From: Burkholderiales bacterium
GTDB lineage: Bacteria > Pseudomonadota > Gammaproteobacteria > Burkholderiales > WYBJ01
Length of the DNA: 64,000 bases
Reading direction: 5' to 3'
NCBI GenBank assembly: GCA_020848435.1
Contig: JADLAC010000019.1
Location: 1 to 64,000, forward strand
Part shown: piece after piece, positions 38,944-48,026 of the stretch
Numbering within the stretch: position 1 is the first letter of the stretch
Layout: each line of letters starts with the position of its first letter
Notes under the pieces: model-generated
Databases searched by the model: none
What the model was told of the DNA's origin: nothing
Seen by the model: only the letters and a program-made list of their open reading frames with translations
Program-made: the position numbers and the translations under genes

Positions 38944-39217
38944 TGCACCGTCAAGGCTCGCTGGAGCGCCGCCTGCGCAACTGCATGAGCGGGATTCGCG
39001 CCGAGCTGTATGCGCCCGGCGCCGAGGAATCGACCGCGCTCGAGCTCTACTTGATGTGGCGTGCGCGCGGGATGAAGATGGAATCCCCGGCCGTGCGGCC
39101 GTGAGCGTGCAGCGCGGGCTGGGGCGCGGCGCCGGGGCGCCTGCGCAAGAATGCCGCGCGGGGTGCACATTACGGCTATCGCGACCGCAGTTCCAACCCT
39201 CACTCAAGGAGAGCGCC

Positions 39218-39772
39218 ATGCCTAGACTCACGCCCATCACCAGCCCGGAGCAGGTCGCCGCGGAAGACCGCGCGATCGCAGACGCCGTCGTCGCCAGCCG
39301 AGGTGCGATCGCCGGCCCCTTCACGGCATTCATGCACTGTCCGAAGCTGGCCATCCATCTGGTCGGCCTCGGCGGTTACGTGCGCTTCGAAGGCAAGCTC
39401 GACATGCGCGTGCGCGTCCTGGCGGCGATGGTGGTGGCGCGCGAATACGACGCGCTGTATGTGTGGGGCGCGCAAACCGATGGCGCGCGCAAGCTCCAGG
39501 TGCCCGAGTCGACCATCAACGCCATCCGCGACGGCCATTCGCGCGGCCTTCCGCCCGAGGACGCGCAGATCGTCGAGTTCACGCGCACGCTGGTGCGCAA
39601 GCATCGCGTCGACGAGGCCACGGCCCAGGCGCTGCTCCAGCGCTTCGGCAACGAGCAGTTCATCGAGCTCACCGGCTCGATCGGCTACTACAGCCTGCTG
39701 TGCATGACGGTGAACGCCTGCGAGGTCGAGCCTCGTCCGGGCGCGGAAGTGCTCGCCGTTCGGAGCACCTGA
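39218..39772 (+). CDS. Carboxymuconolactone decarboxylase family protein
   Basis: MPRLTPITSPEQVAAEDRAIADAVVASRGAIAGPFTAFMHCPKLAIHLVGLGGYVRFEGKLDMRVRVLAAMVVAREYDA. Confidence 0.85.
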   Translation: MPRLTPITSPEQVAAEDRAIADAVVASRGAIAGPFTAFMHCPKLAIHLVGLGGYVRFEGKLDMRVRVLAAMVVAREYDALYVWGAQTDGARKLQVPESTINAIRDGHSRGLPPEDAQIVEFTRTLVRKHRVDEATAQALLQRFGNEQFIELTGSIGYYSLLCMTVNACEVEPRPGAEVLAVRST

Positions 39773-39832
39773 AACACCGACCCCGGTCCGACCCTGGTCC
39801 CGCGCGCTTCGCGCTACCGGCCCGTGCTGCCC

Positions 39833-39960
39833 GCACGGGTGGTCTTCGTCTCGCCCGATCGCATCACCGATACGGCGAGCGGCCGCGCGTGGTTCGACGT
39901 GACCGTCGAAGTCGAACGCGCTGCGCGAGCCCTGAGCCTCTTTCCAGCCAGCGGGCCATG
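39833..39960 (+). pseudogene. Possible C-terminal fragment of an HlyD-type secretion adaptor
   Basis: RVVFVSPDRITDTASGRAWFDVTVEVERAARALSLFPASG resembles the HlyD C-terminal beta-barrel; no complete gene. Confidence 0.4.
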
Positions 39961-40001
39961 GCCCGGACTTCTCTCAACTCCTTACAGGACAGGATCTGAC
40001 C

Positions 40002-40184
40002 GTGAGTACGATCAGCAGCAGCTCCAGGATCACGATCGGCAGCGCGGGTCTCAAAGGCGTCCTCGCGGGGGGCGAGGGCGACGACGTGCTACTGGGCGGA
40101 CCGGGGATCGATGTCATCGACGGGCAAGTGGGCGACGACATCGAGATCCAGCTCGTGGCGGTGGACAGCGGCCTCCTTGCCTGA
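40002..40184 (+). CDS. Short RTX-like calcium-binding repeat ORF (60 aa, possibly a remnant)
   Basis: GTG start; GGEGDDVLLGGPGIDVIDGQVGDD matches about two GGxGxDxLx nonapeptides. Confidence 0.5.
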   Translation: MSTISSSSRITIGSAGLKGVLAGGEGDDVLLGGPGIDVIDGQVGDDIEIQLVAVDSGLLA

Positions 40185-40253
40185 AAGCCGTCGGCGCGAA
40201 GGCACGGTGTTGCGGCGGGTCGGGTCGCGCGGCGGGTCGGGTCGAGCAGCGCG

Positions 40254-40871
40254 TCAGGACTTACCGCCCGCCCGCGGACGGTACTGCGAGGGGCCGCGTT
40301 CGGCTTCCATGCGCCGTATCGTTTCCGGATCGTTGCAGTCGGTGCCTCGGTTGCGATTGCACTCCGCGCGTAGATCCTCGGTGCGCCTGCGGCGAGCCTC
40401 TTCGACCGCCGCTTGGCGCTCCTGCTGCCTGCGCTCCCAGTCGCGCCTGCGGTCCTCAGCGGCCTGGCGGCGCATGACATCGCGCTCGTAGTCGCGTCCG
40501 GCCGGGGGCGCGCTGCGTGGCGGGGGAAGCCCGATAGCCTTGGCGTCGCGCTTTTCGGGCGGGGTTTGCGAGTAGGTCACGTTGCCTTGCTCGTCGACGT
40601 GCTTGTAGGCCTGGCGGGCGCTTTGGGCGTTCGCCGTCCCCACGCACAAGATCGAGAGCAGAAGCAGCGCGTGCGCACCGGCCGCGACGTTCCTTGCGCG
40701 ACTACGGTCCTCGGACAGCGATTGCTTGCTCGATTGAAGGCGCTCGTTGCTCCGGTGCCCAAGGAAAACGCGGCTCACGACAGGGCGCTCAGCAGGAGAT
40801 CGCATGGCCGTAGCGCGCCCGCTCCATGCGGCAGAGCTCCTCGCGCTCGCGCGCGGCGCGCCGGCGCGCAT
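40254..40871 (-). CDS. DUF4124 domain-containing protein
   Basis: Signal-peptide-like LLLLSILCVGTANAQ, then AYKHVDEQGNVTYSQTPPEKRDAKAIGLPPPR. Confidence 0.75.
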   Translation of the reverse strand: MRAGAPRASARSSAAWSGRATAMRSPAERPVVSRVFLGHRSNERLQSSKQSLSEDRSRARNVAAGAHALLLLSILCVGTANAQSARQAYKHVDEQGNVTYSQTPPEKRDAKAIGLPPPRSAPPAGRDYERDVMRRQAAEDRRRDWERRQQERQAAVEEARRRRTEDLRAECNRNRGTDCNDPETIRRMEAERGPSQYRPRAGGKS

Positions 40872-41529
40872 CGTTGATGTTCGCCGCGTCGGCGCGCTGG
40901 CGTTCGTACTCGCGCCGGCGGGCCTCGTTCTGCTCGTTGCGCGACTGGCGCTCCTGGCTCATGCGCTCGCTGTATTCGCGCTGCTGGCGCTCGCGATCGA
41001 ACTCGCGGCGGCTGCGCTCGAATTCGTTGCGCGTGCGCGCTTCCTGACTGGCGCGCTGGCGTTCGAGCTCGCGCTCGCGCTGCGCTTGTACCCGTGCAGC
41101 CGCGGCTGCCTCCGCCTCGGCGCGGGCCTTGGCTTCGGCCTCCTTGGCCTTGGCTTCGGCGATGGCCCGCTCGGCGGCAAGCTTCGCCTCGGCATTCTTG
41201 TGCTGCGCGTACCAGCCGCCGCCGGCGAGGAGCGCCAGCACGAGCAGCGCGACCTTGGGCAGCGTCCAGAAGCCCGGCGATACGTCGGTGCTGTCGTATG
41301 CGGTGGGTCGCACGGTGCTGGCTGCGTCGTAACGCGCGCGCCGGGCCGGGTCGGCAAGGGTGAGGAAGGCCTCCTTCACCGCCTCGTACTGCATGCGGAC
41401 TTGCGGGTTGCCGGCGTTGTGAGGGGCGTCCGGATCGAGCTTGGCGGAGAGGCGCTCGTAGGATGCGCGGATAGCGTCGGGTCCGGCTGCGGCGCTCAGT
41501 TCGAGGATGTCGTACAAGGACCTGGTCAT
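40789..41529 (-). CDS. DnaJ domain-containing membrane-anchored protein
   Basis: MTRSLYDILELSAAAGPDAIRASYERLSAKLDPDA...YEAVKEAFLTLADPARRARYD; one TM and a charged coiled-coil. Confidence 0.85.
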   Translation of the reverse strand: MTRSLYDILELSAAAGPDAIRASYERLSAKLDPDAPHNAGNPQVRMQYEAVKEAFLTLADPARRARYDAASTVRPTAYDSTDVSPGFWTLPKVALLVLALLAGGGWYAQHKNAEAKLAAERAIAEAKAKEAEAKARAEAEAAAAARVQAQRERELERQRASQEARTRNEFERSRREFDRERQQREYSERMSQERQSRNEQNEARRREYERQRADAANINDARRRAAREREELCRMERARYGHAISC

Positions 41530-41914
41530 GGGCTTGTTTCGTACGTGGTGTTTGGCCGGATTACGGCCGGTTGGCGCCGCGGCTTGAGCCGCGAGTCGCC
41601 GGCGCGGCCTTGGCGCGCTCCGTCGGCCTGATCCGCGGGAGCACGACAATGGTGCCGGCGGCACCGGCGGCCATCTCGGGCCGCCCCCGCAAACCTACCA
41701 CATGAGGTTGCGGCGCTGCCAATCGGATCGATGGACCCACCCGGACGTCATGGTGCGAGGGGCGTCTCGCGGCCAAGTGAATTGACCGTTGGCGGGACGG
41801 GCGATAGAGTCGCGCTCGACCGGCGTATGGCATTCGGATAGCGGCACTGGTCCGCGGCCGCTCCCGCCGGCACCGGGCAGGCACATCGCGAGCCGAAGTC
41901 GAGGATGTTTCGCA

Positions 41915-42760
41915 ATGCTTCGAATCCACCGCACCCAGTTGGGCACGATCGGCATGGCGCCGGTGCCACTCGCGCCCGCGTCGCCCGCACCGAGCGCGCC
42001 TGCGATCGGTACGATCGGCAGCGCGCAATACGCCCCCTTCAAGGCGGTCGCGCTGACGCGGTTCGAGAACGAGATGTTGCGGCACATCGAGGAACATTTC
42101 CCCGTGCACTGGCGCGTCATCGGCGCGGAAAGTCTGCGCCAACTGGTGCGGCTTGGGTGCGAGCGCGGCAAGCGCTACGGTTTGCGCACGCGGCGCGATG
42201 CGGGCCTGTTCGTAAGCATGATGCTCTACCTCGGCAGCCATTTCGACAGCGATATGCAATTGCCTTGGGCGCGCATGCTGCTGGAGGAAACCGCTGCCGG
42301 CGGACCCGCGACCCGCGTCGAGCGGGCGTTGGATGCCACCCTCATGTATCTCGATAAGGTGTGGGGACCGGATAATCAGCTCCTGGTGCAGGCGATCGGC
42401 CGCTTCCACCGCGCACTGAGCTTGCTCGTTCCGGGAGCCCGGATCGGGCGCGAAGACATGCGTTCGCTATGTCTCAGGGCGTATCCGCAGCGCTTCAGTG
42501 CTCTAGGCCAAGCGTCGCTCGATGCGCTGATCGACCACGCCGCGCGCAGCAGCGTACAACTCGGCATCGGGACGCCTCGTGGCGCCGCCGTGTTGCTCGC
42601 GCTGATGGCGATCGCCGGTCACGGGATCGCCGAGGACCCGCAGCATGAGTGGCTGCGTGCGGCGCTCGAGCAACCGGCGGCGACATCGCTCGACGCGAAG
42701 TTAGACGAGCTGCACCGCAGCGCCGTCGCGCATACCCGCGCCTGGTGGTCGGAGCACTAG
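41915..42760 (+). CDS. Uncharacterised protein in the lipase cassette (T6SS-effector-associated type)
   Basis: FENEMLRHIEEHFPVHWRVIGAESLRQLVRLGCERGKRYGLRTRRDAGLFVSMMLYLGSHFDSDMQLPWA; co-directional with the lipase. Confidence 0.6.
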   Translation: MLRIHRTQLGTIGMAPVPLAPASPAPSAPAIGTIGSAQYAPFKAVALTRFENEMLRHIEEHFPVHWRVIGAESLRQLVRLGCERGKRYGLRTRRDAGLFVSMMLYLGSHFDSDMQLPWARMLLEETAAGGPATRVERALDATLMYLDKVWGPDNQLLVQAIGRFHRALSLLVPGARIGREDMRSLCLRAYPQRFSALGQASLDALIDHAARSSVQLGIGTPRGAAVLLALMAIAGHGIAEDPQHEWLRAALEQPAATSLDAKLDELHRSAVAHTRAWWSEH

Positions 42761-42770
42761 GGATTCCCGC

Positions 42771-43121
42771 ATGGCTTGTCCCACCAGCTCGGCGCGCCAA
42801 CGCCAAGCGCAGGCGGCACGATGCCTGCCGAGAAGCGACGTCGAGCAAGCCGAAGAAAGCTGTCCCGAAAAGCACTGGATCGAGGTCCGCCTGGTCAAGG
42901 AACCGGATCGATCGAAGCGCCCGCCGTGGTGGCCGTCGGATCGACTGCGCGATTACCGCGACGAGAAGTTCACCGCCGAGACGCCGATTGGTCTACTGGA
43001 GGAGGAGACCGAGCGCGGCGGCGCATGGCGCCTGGACGACATCCCAGCGGGCGCCTGCACCTTCGAGTTCGACCGTTTCTTCGACGATATCATCGAGTAC
43101 TTCAGAACGAAGTCCGTGTGA
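42771..43121 (+). CDS. Uncharacterised 116 aa protein of the lipase cassette
   Basis: HWIEVRLVKEPDRSKRPPWWPSDRLRDYRDEKFTAETPIGLLEEE...GACTFEFDRFFDDI; ends 1 bp before the lipase start. Confidence 0.55.
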   Translation: MACPTSSARQRQAQAARCLPRSDVEQAEESCPEKHWIEVRLVKEPDRSKRPPWWPSDRLRDYRDEKFTAETPIGLLEEETERGGAWRLDDIPAGACTFEFDRFFDDIIEYFRTKSV

Positions 43122-43122
43122 G

Positions 43123-44613
43123 ATGGCGAAGAAGCGCTCCGTGCCCTGGTACCAGGTCGACCGGTATTTCACCGGCTTCGAGACCGATGTCGAGCACGAG
43201 ATCGAGGTCCAGCGCGAGGCGATTCCGCTCGTCTTCGTGCCCGGCATCATGGGAAGCCGGCTGCGCCGTGCCGGCACCCGCGGGCGGGAAACGGACAAGG
43301 ACGCAAGCGGCCTGCCCAATATGCGCTGGGATCCCGGTTCCGCGCTCTACATGTTAGGCAATTTCAGCGGCGAGAAACCGGCGCACCGGAAATCGATGCT
43401 GATAGGCGACGAGTTCAAGGCCGGTTATCTCGAAGTCGCGGATGCCGAGCCGGTGGGCGATGGCTTCGACGGTATCATGGACGACTACCGCGGCTTCCTC
43501 AAGGACCTGAAGAAGCACGACTGGGGAGCGCTCGCGAAGATCTTCGAGTTTCCGGTGTACGCGGTCGGTTACAACTGGACGGCGAGCAACGCCGACTCCG
43601 GCGAGCGCCTTGCCCGCCGCATCGATGAGATCAAGAACGAATGCGCCAAGGTGACAGGCTTGTGCGACAAGGTGATCCTCATCAGCCACTCGATGGGCGG
43701 GCTCGTCTGTCGCGCGGCGAGCGAATTGCACGGCGCAAAGGGCAATGTCCTCGGCATCATCCACGGTGTACAGCCTGCGACCGGTGCCCCGGCAGCCTAT
43801 TGGCGCATGAAGGCGGGTTTCGAGGGCTTCGGCATGACATCGCGGGTGCTCGGTAATTCCGGACCGAATGTCACGCCCATCCTGGGGAACAGCCCGGGGG
43901 GATTGCAGCTCTTGCCCAATATGCATTACAAGACCAACGGCGGCGAGAGCGCCTGGTTGCACGTCACCGACGGCGAGTCGCGCGCGCTCTCTCTCCCGAA
44001 GAGCGATCCCTACAGCGAGATCTACAGCATCCCCGCGACCGGCAGGGAATCGAGCGCGGCGCCCGATCGCAAGTACTGGGGCCTGGTCGACCCCGATCTG
44101 CTCGACCCGAGCAGCCGTACACGGGTTACGGCCGAGGTATCGGACCCGAACGATCGGCTCAATGCACAGGCCGACCCCGACAGCCCGTGGGAGCGGTACG
44201 CTTCATATCTGGAGCAGGCGCGCACCTTTCACGCGGAGCTCGGTTTGCAGACCCACGATCGCAGCTATTGTTGTTGGGGAACAGGGCACGACACCGCGGA
44301 CCACATCGAGCTGCGCGTCGAGAGCGTCGTGGTCAATTGGGCATCGTACCCGACACGCGGATTCCGTGGCTATTTCCAGGATGCGCACCGGCGCTGGTGG
44401 CGCGCGGAGCTACAGGACCCCAGCGGCGAAGGGGACGGGACGGTGCCGTCGTCTTCGGCTTCATCCCTGAATAGCAAAGCGGGCAAGACAACGCCGCACA
44501 ATCGCGCGATCGATGTCGAGCATCAGCCTGCTTTTGAAGAATCAGAAACCCAGGAGTACACGATCGCGGCCATCGTTGCGCTTGCGGCATTGCACTTTGT
44601 GGAGCGGCGTTGA
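43123..44613 (+). CDS. Alpha/beta hydrolase lipase, putative T6SS Tle-type effector
   Basis: PLVFVPGIMGSRLR; ILISHSMGGLVCRAASELHG; downstream Tli4-like gene in TGATG overlap. Confidence 0.75.
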   Translation: MAKKRSVPWYQVDRYFTGFETDVEHEIEVQREAIPLVFVPGIMGSRLRRAGTRGRETDKDASGLPNMRWDPGSALYMLGNFSGEKPAHRKSMLIGDEFKAGYLEVADAEPVGDGFDGIMDDYRGFLKDLKKHDWGALAKIFEFPVYAVGYNWTASNADSGERLARRIDEIKNECAKVTGLCDKVILISHSMGGLVCRAASELHGAKGNVLGIIHGVQPATGAPAAYWRMKAGFEGFGMTSRVLGNSGPNVTPILGNSPGGLQLLPNMHYKTNGGESAWLHVTDGESRALSLPKSDPYSEIYSIPATGRESSAAPDRKYWGLVDPDLLDPSSRTRVTAEVSDPNDRLNAQADPDSPWERYASYLEQARTFHAELGLQTHDRSYCCWGTGHDTADHIELRVESVVVNWASYPTRGFRGYFQDAHRRWWRAELQDPSGEGDGTVPSSSASSLNSKAGKTTPHNRAIDVEHQPAFEESETQEYTIAAIVALAALHFVERR

Positions 44614-45623
44614 TGCATTGCGCGCCAACGTCGCCGCGCAAGCTAGCCCGGGCAAGATTACGCTACTTGCTCACGTGCATCGTAGCGGCAAACGCGCTCA
44701 GCGGCGATGCGCCGCGCCCCGCCCAGGCGGCAACGCCGGCAAGAGAGGCTCGCATGGAAAACCAAGGCATGCGCTCGACCTGGTGCGTCGGGCGATTCGC
44801 TTTCTCGCTGCCTGCCGAGCTCGCGGCTGCCGGGCGCGCGCAGCGCATCTACCGCCTCGACATTCATACCGAAGCCATCGCGGCGGGTGCGGCGGCGGAG
44901 CAGCTCTGGTCGGCGCGGATCGCACGCATTGCGGCCCTGCGCGCGCCGCCCGGGGAGCAGAACCCGATCGTGCGCCAGTTCGCGCTGGCGCCCGGAATCC
45001 AGGCCGTGTGGTATTTCAACAGCGACCGGTCGAGTCGGTTCCGCGTGCTCGAAGCCGCGCGGGCGTTCGACGATCACGTCTTGGTGCTCGCGCGCGGAGG
45101 CGAGGTCGGCAAGGAGCCGATCGTGGAAACCTTGGTGCGCAACGTCGCCCTGGGCTATGTTCCGGGCGCCACTTCCGGGTTTTGCGTCGGCGCGGGCTCG
45201 CTGCCGAGTCTCGCCAGCCGCGACGAGGATACGCGCGCGACCTTCGTGCATTCACGAACGAAGGCAATCGAGATTCGCCTCTCGACAGCCACCATCGGCG
45301 ACACGAAGTCGCCGAGCCCCATGGCGGACATCGACCAGGAGGCGCGAGCGCTCGCCCAGGCCGGAGCGAAGCTCGTCGTGCTCAAGAACGCGATCCGCAG
45401 TGCGGCAGGGCTCGACGGCGAAGAGGGCATCGTCAGCCTCGACAGCCCAGGCGAAGGCAGGAGCATGCGCATGACCTGGTTCTTCCCGGGTGTCAGCGGT
45501 CGCAGCGATCAGCCCGAGATCCGCCTGCGTGCGGTGGGACCGCTGGATCAGCGCCTCGTGCTGGACGATGCCTGGAATACGCTGCTCGCATCGCTTCGCA
45601 GTACCCCGCCGGGGCCGAAGTAG
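44613..45623 (+). CDS. Tli4-like T6SS lipase immunity protein
   Basis: Signal-like N-terminus, STWCVGRFAFSLPAELAAAGRAQRIYRLDIHTEAI...; 1-nt overlap with the lipase gene. Confidence 0.65.
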   Translation: MHCAPTSPRKLARARLRYLLTCIVAANALSGDAPRPAQAATPAREARMENQGMRSTWCVGRFAFSLPAELAAAGRAQRIYRLDIHTEAIAAGAAAEQLWSARIARIAALRAPPGEQNPIVRQFALAPGIQAVWYFNSDRSSRFRVLEAARAFDDHVLVLARGGEVGKEPIVETLVRNVALGYVPGATSGFCVGAGSLPSLASRDEDTRATFVHSRTKAIEIRLSTATIGDTKSPSPMADIDQEARALAQAGAKLVVLKNAIRSAAGLDGEEGIVSLDSPGEGRSMRMTWFFPGVSGRSDQPEIRLRAVGPLDQRLVLDDAWNTLLASLRSTPPGPK

Positions 45624-45707
45624 CGCGGGCTATCGGCCGTCCCTGGGCTCGCGCCGAGTACCGCCGCCGTTCCTATATTCGACGCACGACACGCGATTGG
45701 GCCCGCA

Positions 45708-48026
45708 TCAAGGCCGCACCCCGCGCTCGCCCCCCGCGGCGACCATGGCCACGACGCGGCGCACGTCGCTTGGCACGAACGGCTTTTCGATCACCGGGCG
45801 GTTATCCGGATTGGCGACCTCGCGCGAGGAAGGCGAAAGCGTATCGCCGGTCACGAACACGATCTGGGCGACACGCTCGGGCCAGCGCCGCTTGATCTCC
45901 CGCAGCAGCGCGGGACCGTCGAGATCGGGCATGCGCACGTCGGTCAGGATCACATCGTAGTGTTCCGTCTCGAGGCGCGCGAGCGCCTCCTGGCCGGAGC
46001 CGACCGCGACCACACGATGCCGCGCCGTCGCCAGGATCTCGGCCAACGTCTCACGCACATCGGGCTCGTCGTCGACCACGAGCACCGCGTGTTGCCAACG
46101 CGTGTCGTCCGCCGCCGGTGCTGCGTCCGGCCGGGGTTGGTCCGGTGTAGCCACCGGCAGCTCGATCACGAAGCGCGTGCCGCCCGCGGCGGGGCAATCG
46201 ACGCTCAACCTCCCGCCGTGGGCTTCGACGATGCCGAAGCTCACGGCCAGTCCCACGCCGGTTCCGACGCCGATGGGCTTGGTGGTGAAGTAGGGCTCGA
46301 ACACCCGCGCGCGCAAGGGCGCTGGAATGCCCGGACCGTTGTCGGCTACGGTGATCCGGATGATGTCGCTGCGAGCATCGAATGCCGTGGCCAGGTCGAT
46401 GCGCCGTGGGGCAGCATGATCCTGCAGCGCCTGCTGCGCATTGATGATGAGATTGAGCAATACCTGGTGGAGCTGATCAGCATCTGCCAGGATGAGCGGG
46501 ATGTCCTCGGCGAGCGCGAGCGTGACTTCGATGCTGCTGGTGCGCACCGCGTATCCCGTGATGTCGAGCGCGGCCCCCACGACCTCGTTGATCGCGACCG
46601 GCCCGCGTTGCGGTTGCTGCTGGCGCGCCATCGCGAGGAAGGTGCGAACGATGCGCGCGCAGCGTTCGGCCGCCGCGCGGATGCGCTCCGCGGCGAGCCG
46701 CGTCGGCGCATCTCCGCGCTCCTCCAGCATGACGGCGCGGGCGACGACGACCGACAGCGGATTGTTGAGCTCATGCGCGACACCGGCGAGCAGCGAGCCG
46801 AGCGCGGCCATCTTCTCGCGCTGGTAGAGCGCCTCGCGCTGGCGTGCGAGCTCTTCGGCGGCGTGCTTCTTCTCAGTCACGTCGCGCGCGATGGTGAGCA
46901 GGTGTGCCTTGCCCTGGTACTGCATCGGGACCGCGTGTACTTCGAGCTGGAACGCGGATCCGTCCTTGCGCAGCTCGGTGAACTCGGCGTGCCACGGCTC
47001 GGCCATTTCGACCGAGCGGCGGAACTCGGGTCGATACGACGATTCGATGAAGGCGCCGCGCGGCAGCACGGCGAACTCCTCGGGGCTGTAGCCGTACATC
47101 TTCGATAGTGCCGGATTGATATCCACGATCTCCGCGGCCGCGTTCCATAGCACCAGGCCGTCGATCGAGGCGTTGAACATCGAGCGGTATTGTTCTTCGC
47201 TCGCGCGCAGCGCGGCCTGGATGCGGGTCCGTTCGGCGATGTCTTCGCGCAGCCGCGTCTGTGTCTGTGCCACCTCGTCGGCCATGGAATCGAAAGCACG
47301 GCCCAGGCGGGCGATCTCGTCGCGCCCGTGGAGCGCGCCGCGTGCGCCGAGATCGCCCGCGGCCAGGCGTTCCGCGGCGTGAGCGAGCCGAGCCGTGCGC
47401 CGCGTGAGCAAAAAATGGAACGCGAGCCACATCGCCAGCGCCAGCGCCGTGACCCATCCCGCCCAGTACAGCGACTGCTCCAAGACCTGCGTGCGCGCTT
47501 CGGCCTTGGGACGTTGCAGGTCGTGGGCGAGAAACAGATTACCGGCGCGCGACGGGCGCACTTCTTCGCGCTCGCTGCCGATCAGCACGCCGGCGTAGCC
47601 GTGGATCGCATCGTCGGCGGCGTTGACGGCGATGCGCGCACGCCGATCGCGGATCGCGGCGGATGCCTGTTCGGGATCGAACCCGGGAAAGACCTCCGGG
47701 ATGGATCGGCCGAGCCAGGCGCGTCGCGTCGTCGCGATCACGTTGCGGCGATCGTCGGTCAGCACGACGAAGACGTAATCGTGGTTGTGCGCCAGAACGG
47801 CGATCTCGCGCTGCGCCACCTCGATGTCGCCCTTGAGCAGCAGATACTCGAGCGTGCTCTGCAGGCGTGACATTTCCTGCGCCACGCGCCGGTGCACGGC
47901 TTCCTGCGCGGCCTGCTCGGCGCGCGGCACATGGTAGAGCACGTTGACCGTGCTCAGCACGGCGGCGAACCCGAGCAGGATCAGCGGGACGGTGAGTCGC
48001 AGCGACGCCGGGACGGGAACGGTCAC
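45708..48026 (-). CDS. Hybrid sensor histidine kinase (TM sensor, HAMP, PAS, HisKA, HATPase, C-terminal REC)
   Basis: LGSLLAGVAHELNNPLSVVVARA; VTVADNGPGIPAPLRARVFEPYFTTKPIGVGTGVGLAVSFGIVEAHGG; VLVVDDEPDVRETLAEIL...DVILTDVRMPDLDGPALLRE. Confidence 0.93.
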   Translation of the reverse strand: MTVPVPASLRLTVPLILLGFAAVLSTVNVLYHVPRAEQAAQEAVHRRVAQEMSRLQSTLEYLLLKGDIEVAQREIAVLAHNHDYVFVVLTDDRRNVIATTRRAWLGRSIPEVFPGFDPEQASAAIRDRRARIAVNAADDAIHGYAGVLIGSEREEVRPSRAGNLFLAHDLQRPKAEARTQVLEQSLYWAGWVTALALAMWLAFHFLLTRRTARLAHAAERLAAGDLGARGALHGRDEIARLGRAFDSMADEVAQTQTRLREDIAERTRIQAALRASEEQYRSMFNASIDGLVLWNAAAEIVDINPALSKMYGYSPEEFAVLPRGAFIESSYRPEFRRSVEMAEPWHAEFTELRKDGSAFQLEVHAVPMQYQGKAHLLTIARDVTEKKHAAEELARQREALYQREKMAALGSLLAGVAHELNNPLSVVVARAVMLEERGDAPTRLAAERIRAAAERCARIVRTFLAMARQQQPQRGPVAINEVVGAALDITGYAVRTSSIEVTLALAEDIPLILADADQLHQVLLNLIINAQQALQDHAAPRRIDLATAFDARSDIIRITVADNGPGIPAPLRARVFEPYFTTKPIGVGTGVGLAVSFGIVEAHGGRLSVDCPAAGGTRFVIELPVATPDQPRPDAAPAADDTRWQHAVLVVDDEPDVRETLAEILATARHRVVAVGSGQEALARLETEHYDVILTDVRMPDLDGPALLREIKRRWPERVAQIVFVTGDTLSPSSREVANPDNRPVIEKPFVPSDVRRVVAMVAAGGERGVRP

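Noticed and set aside
40789-41170. Repeat-like gcgctcgcg tracts in the DnaJ-like gene
   Set aside because: They encode an R/E/Q/A-rich coiled-coil; compositional, not a CRISPR or satellite array.
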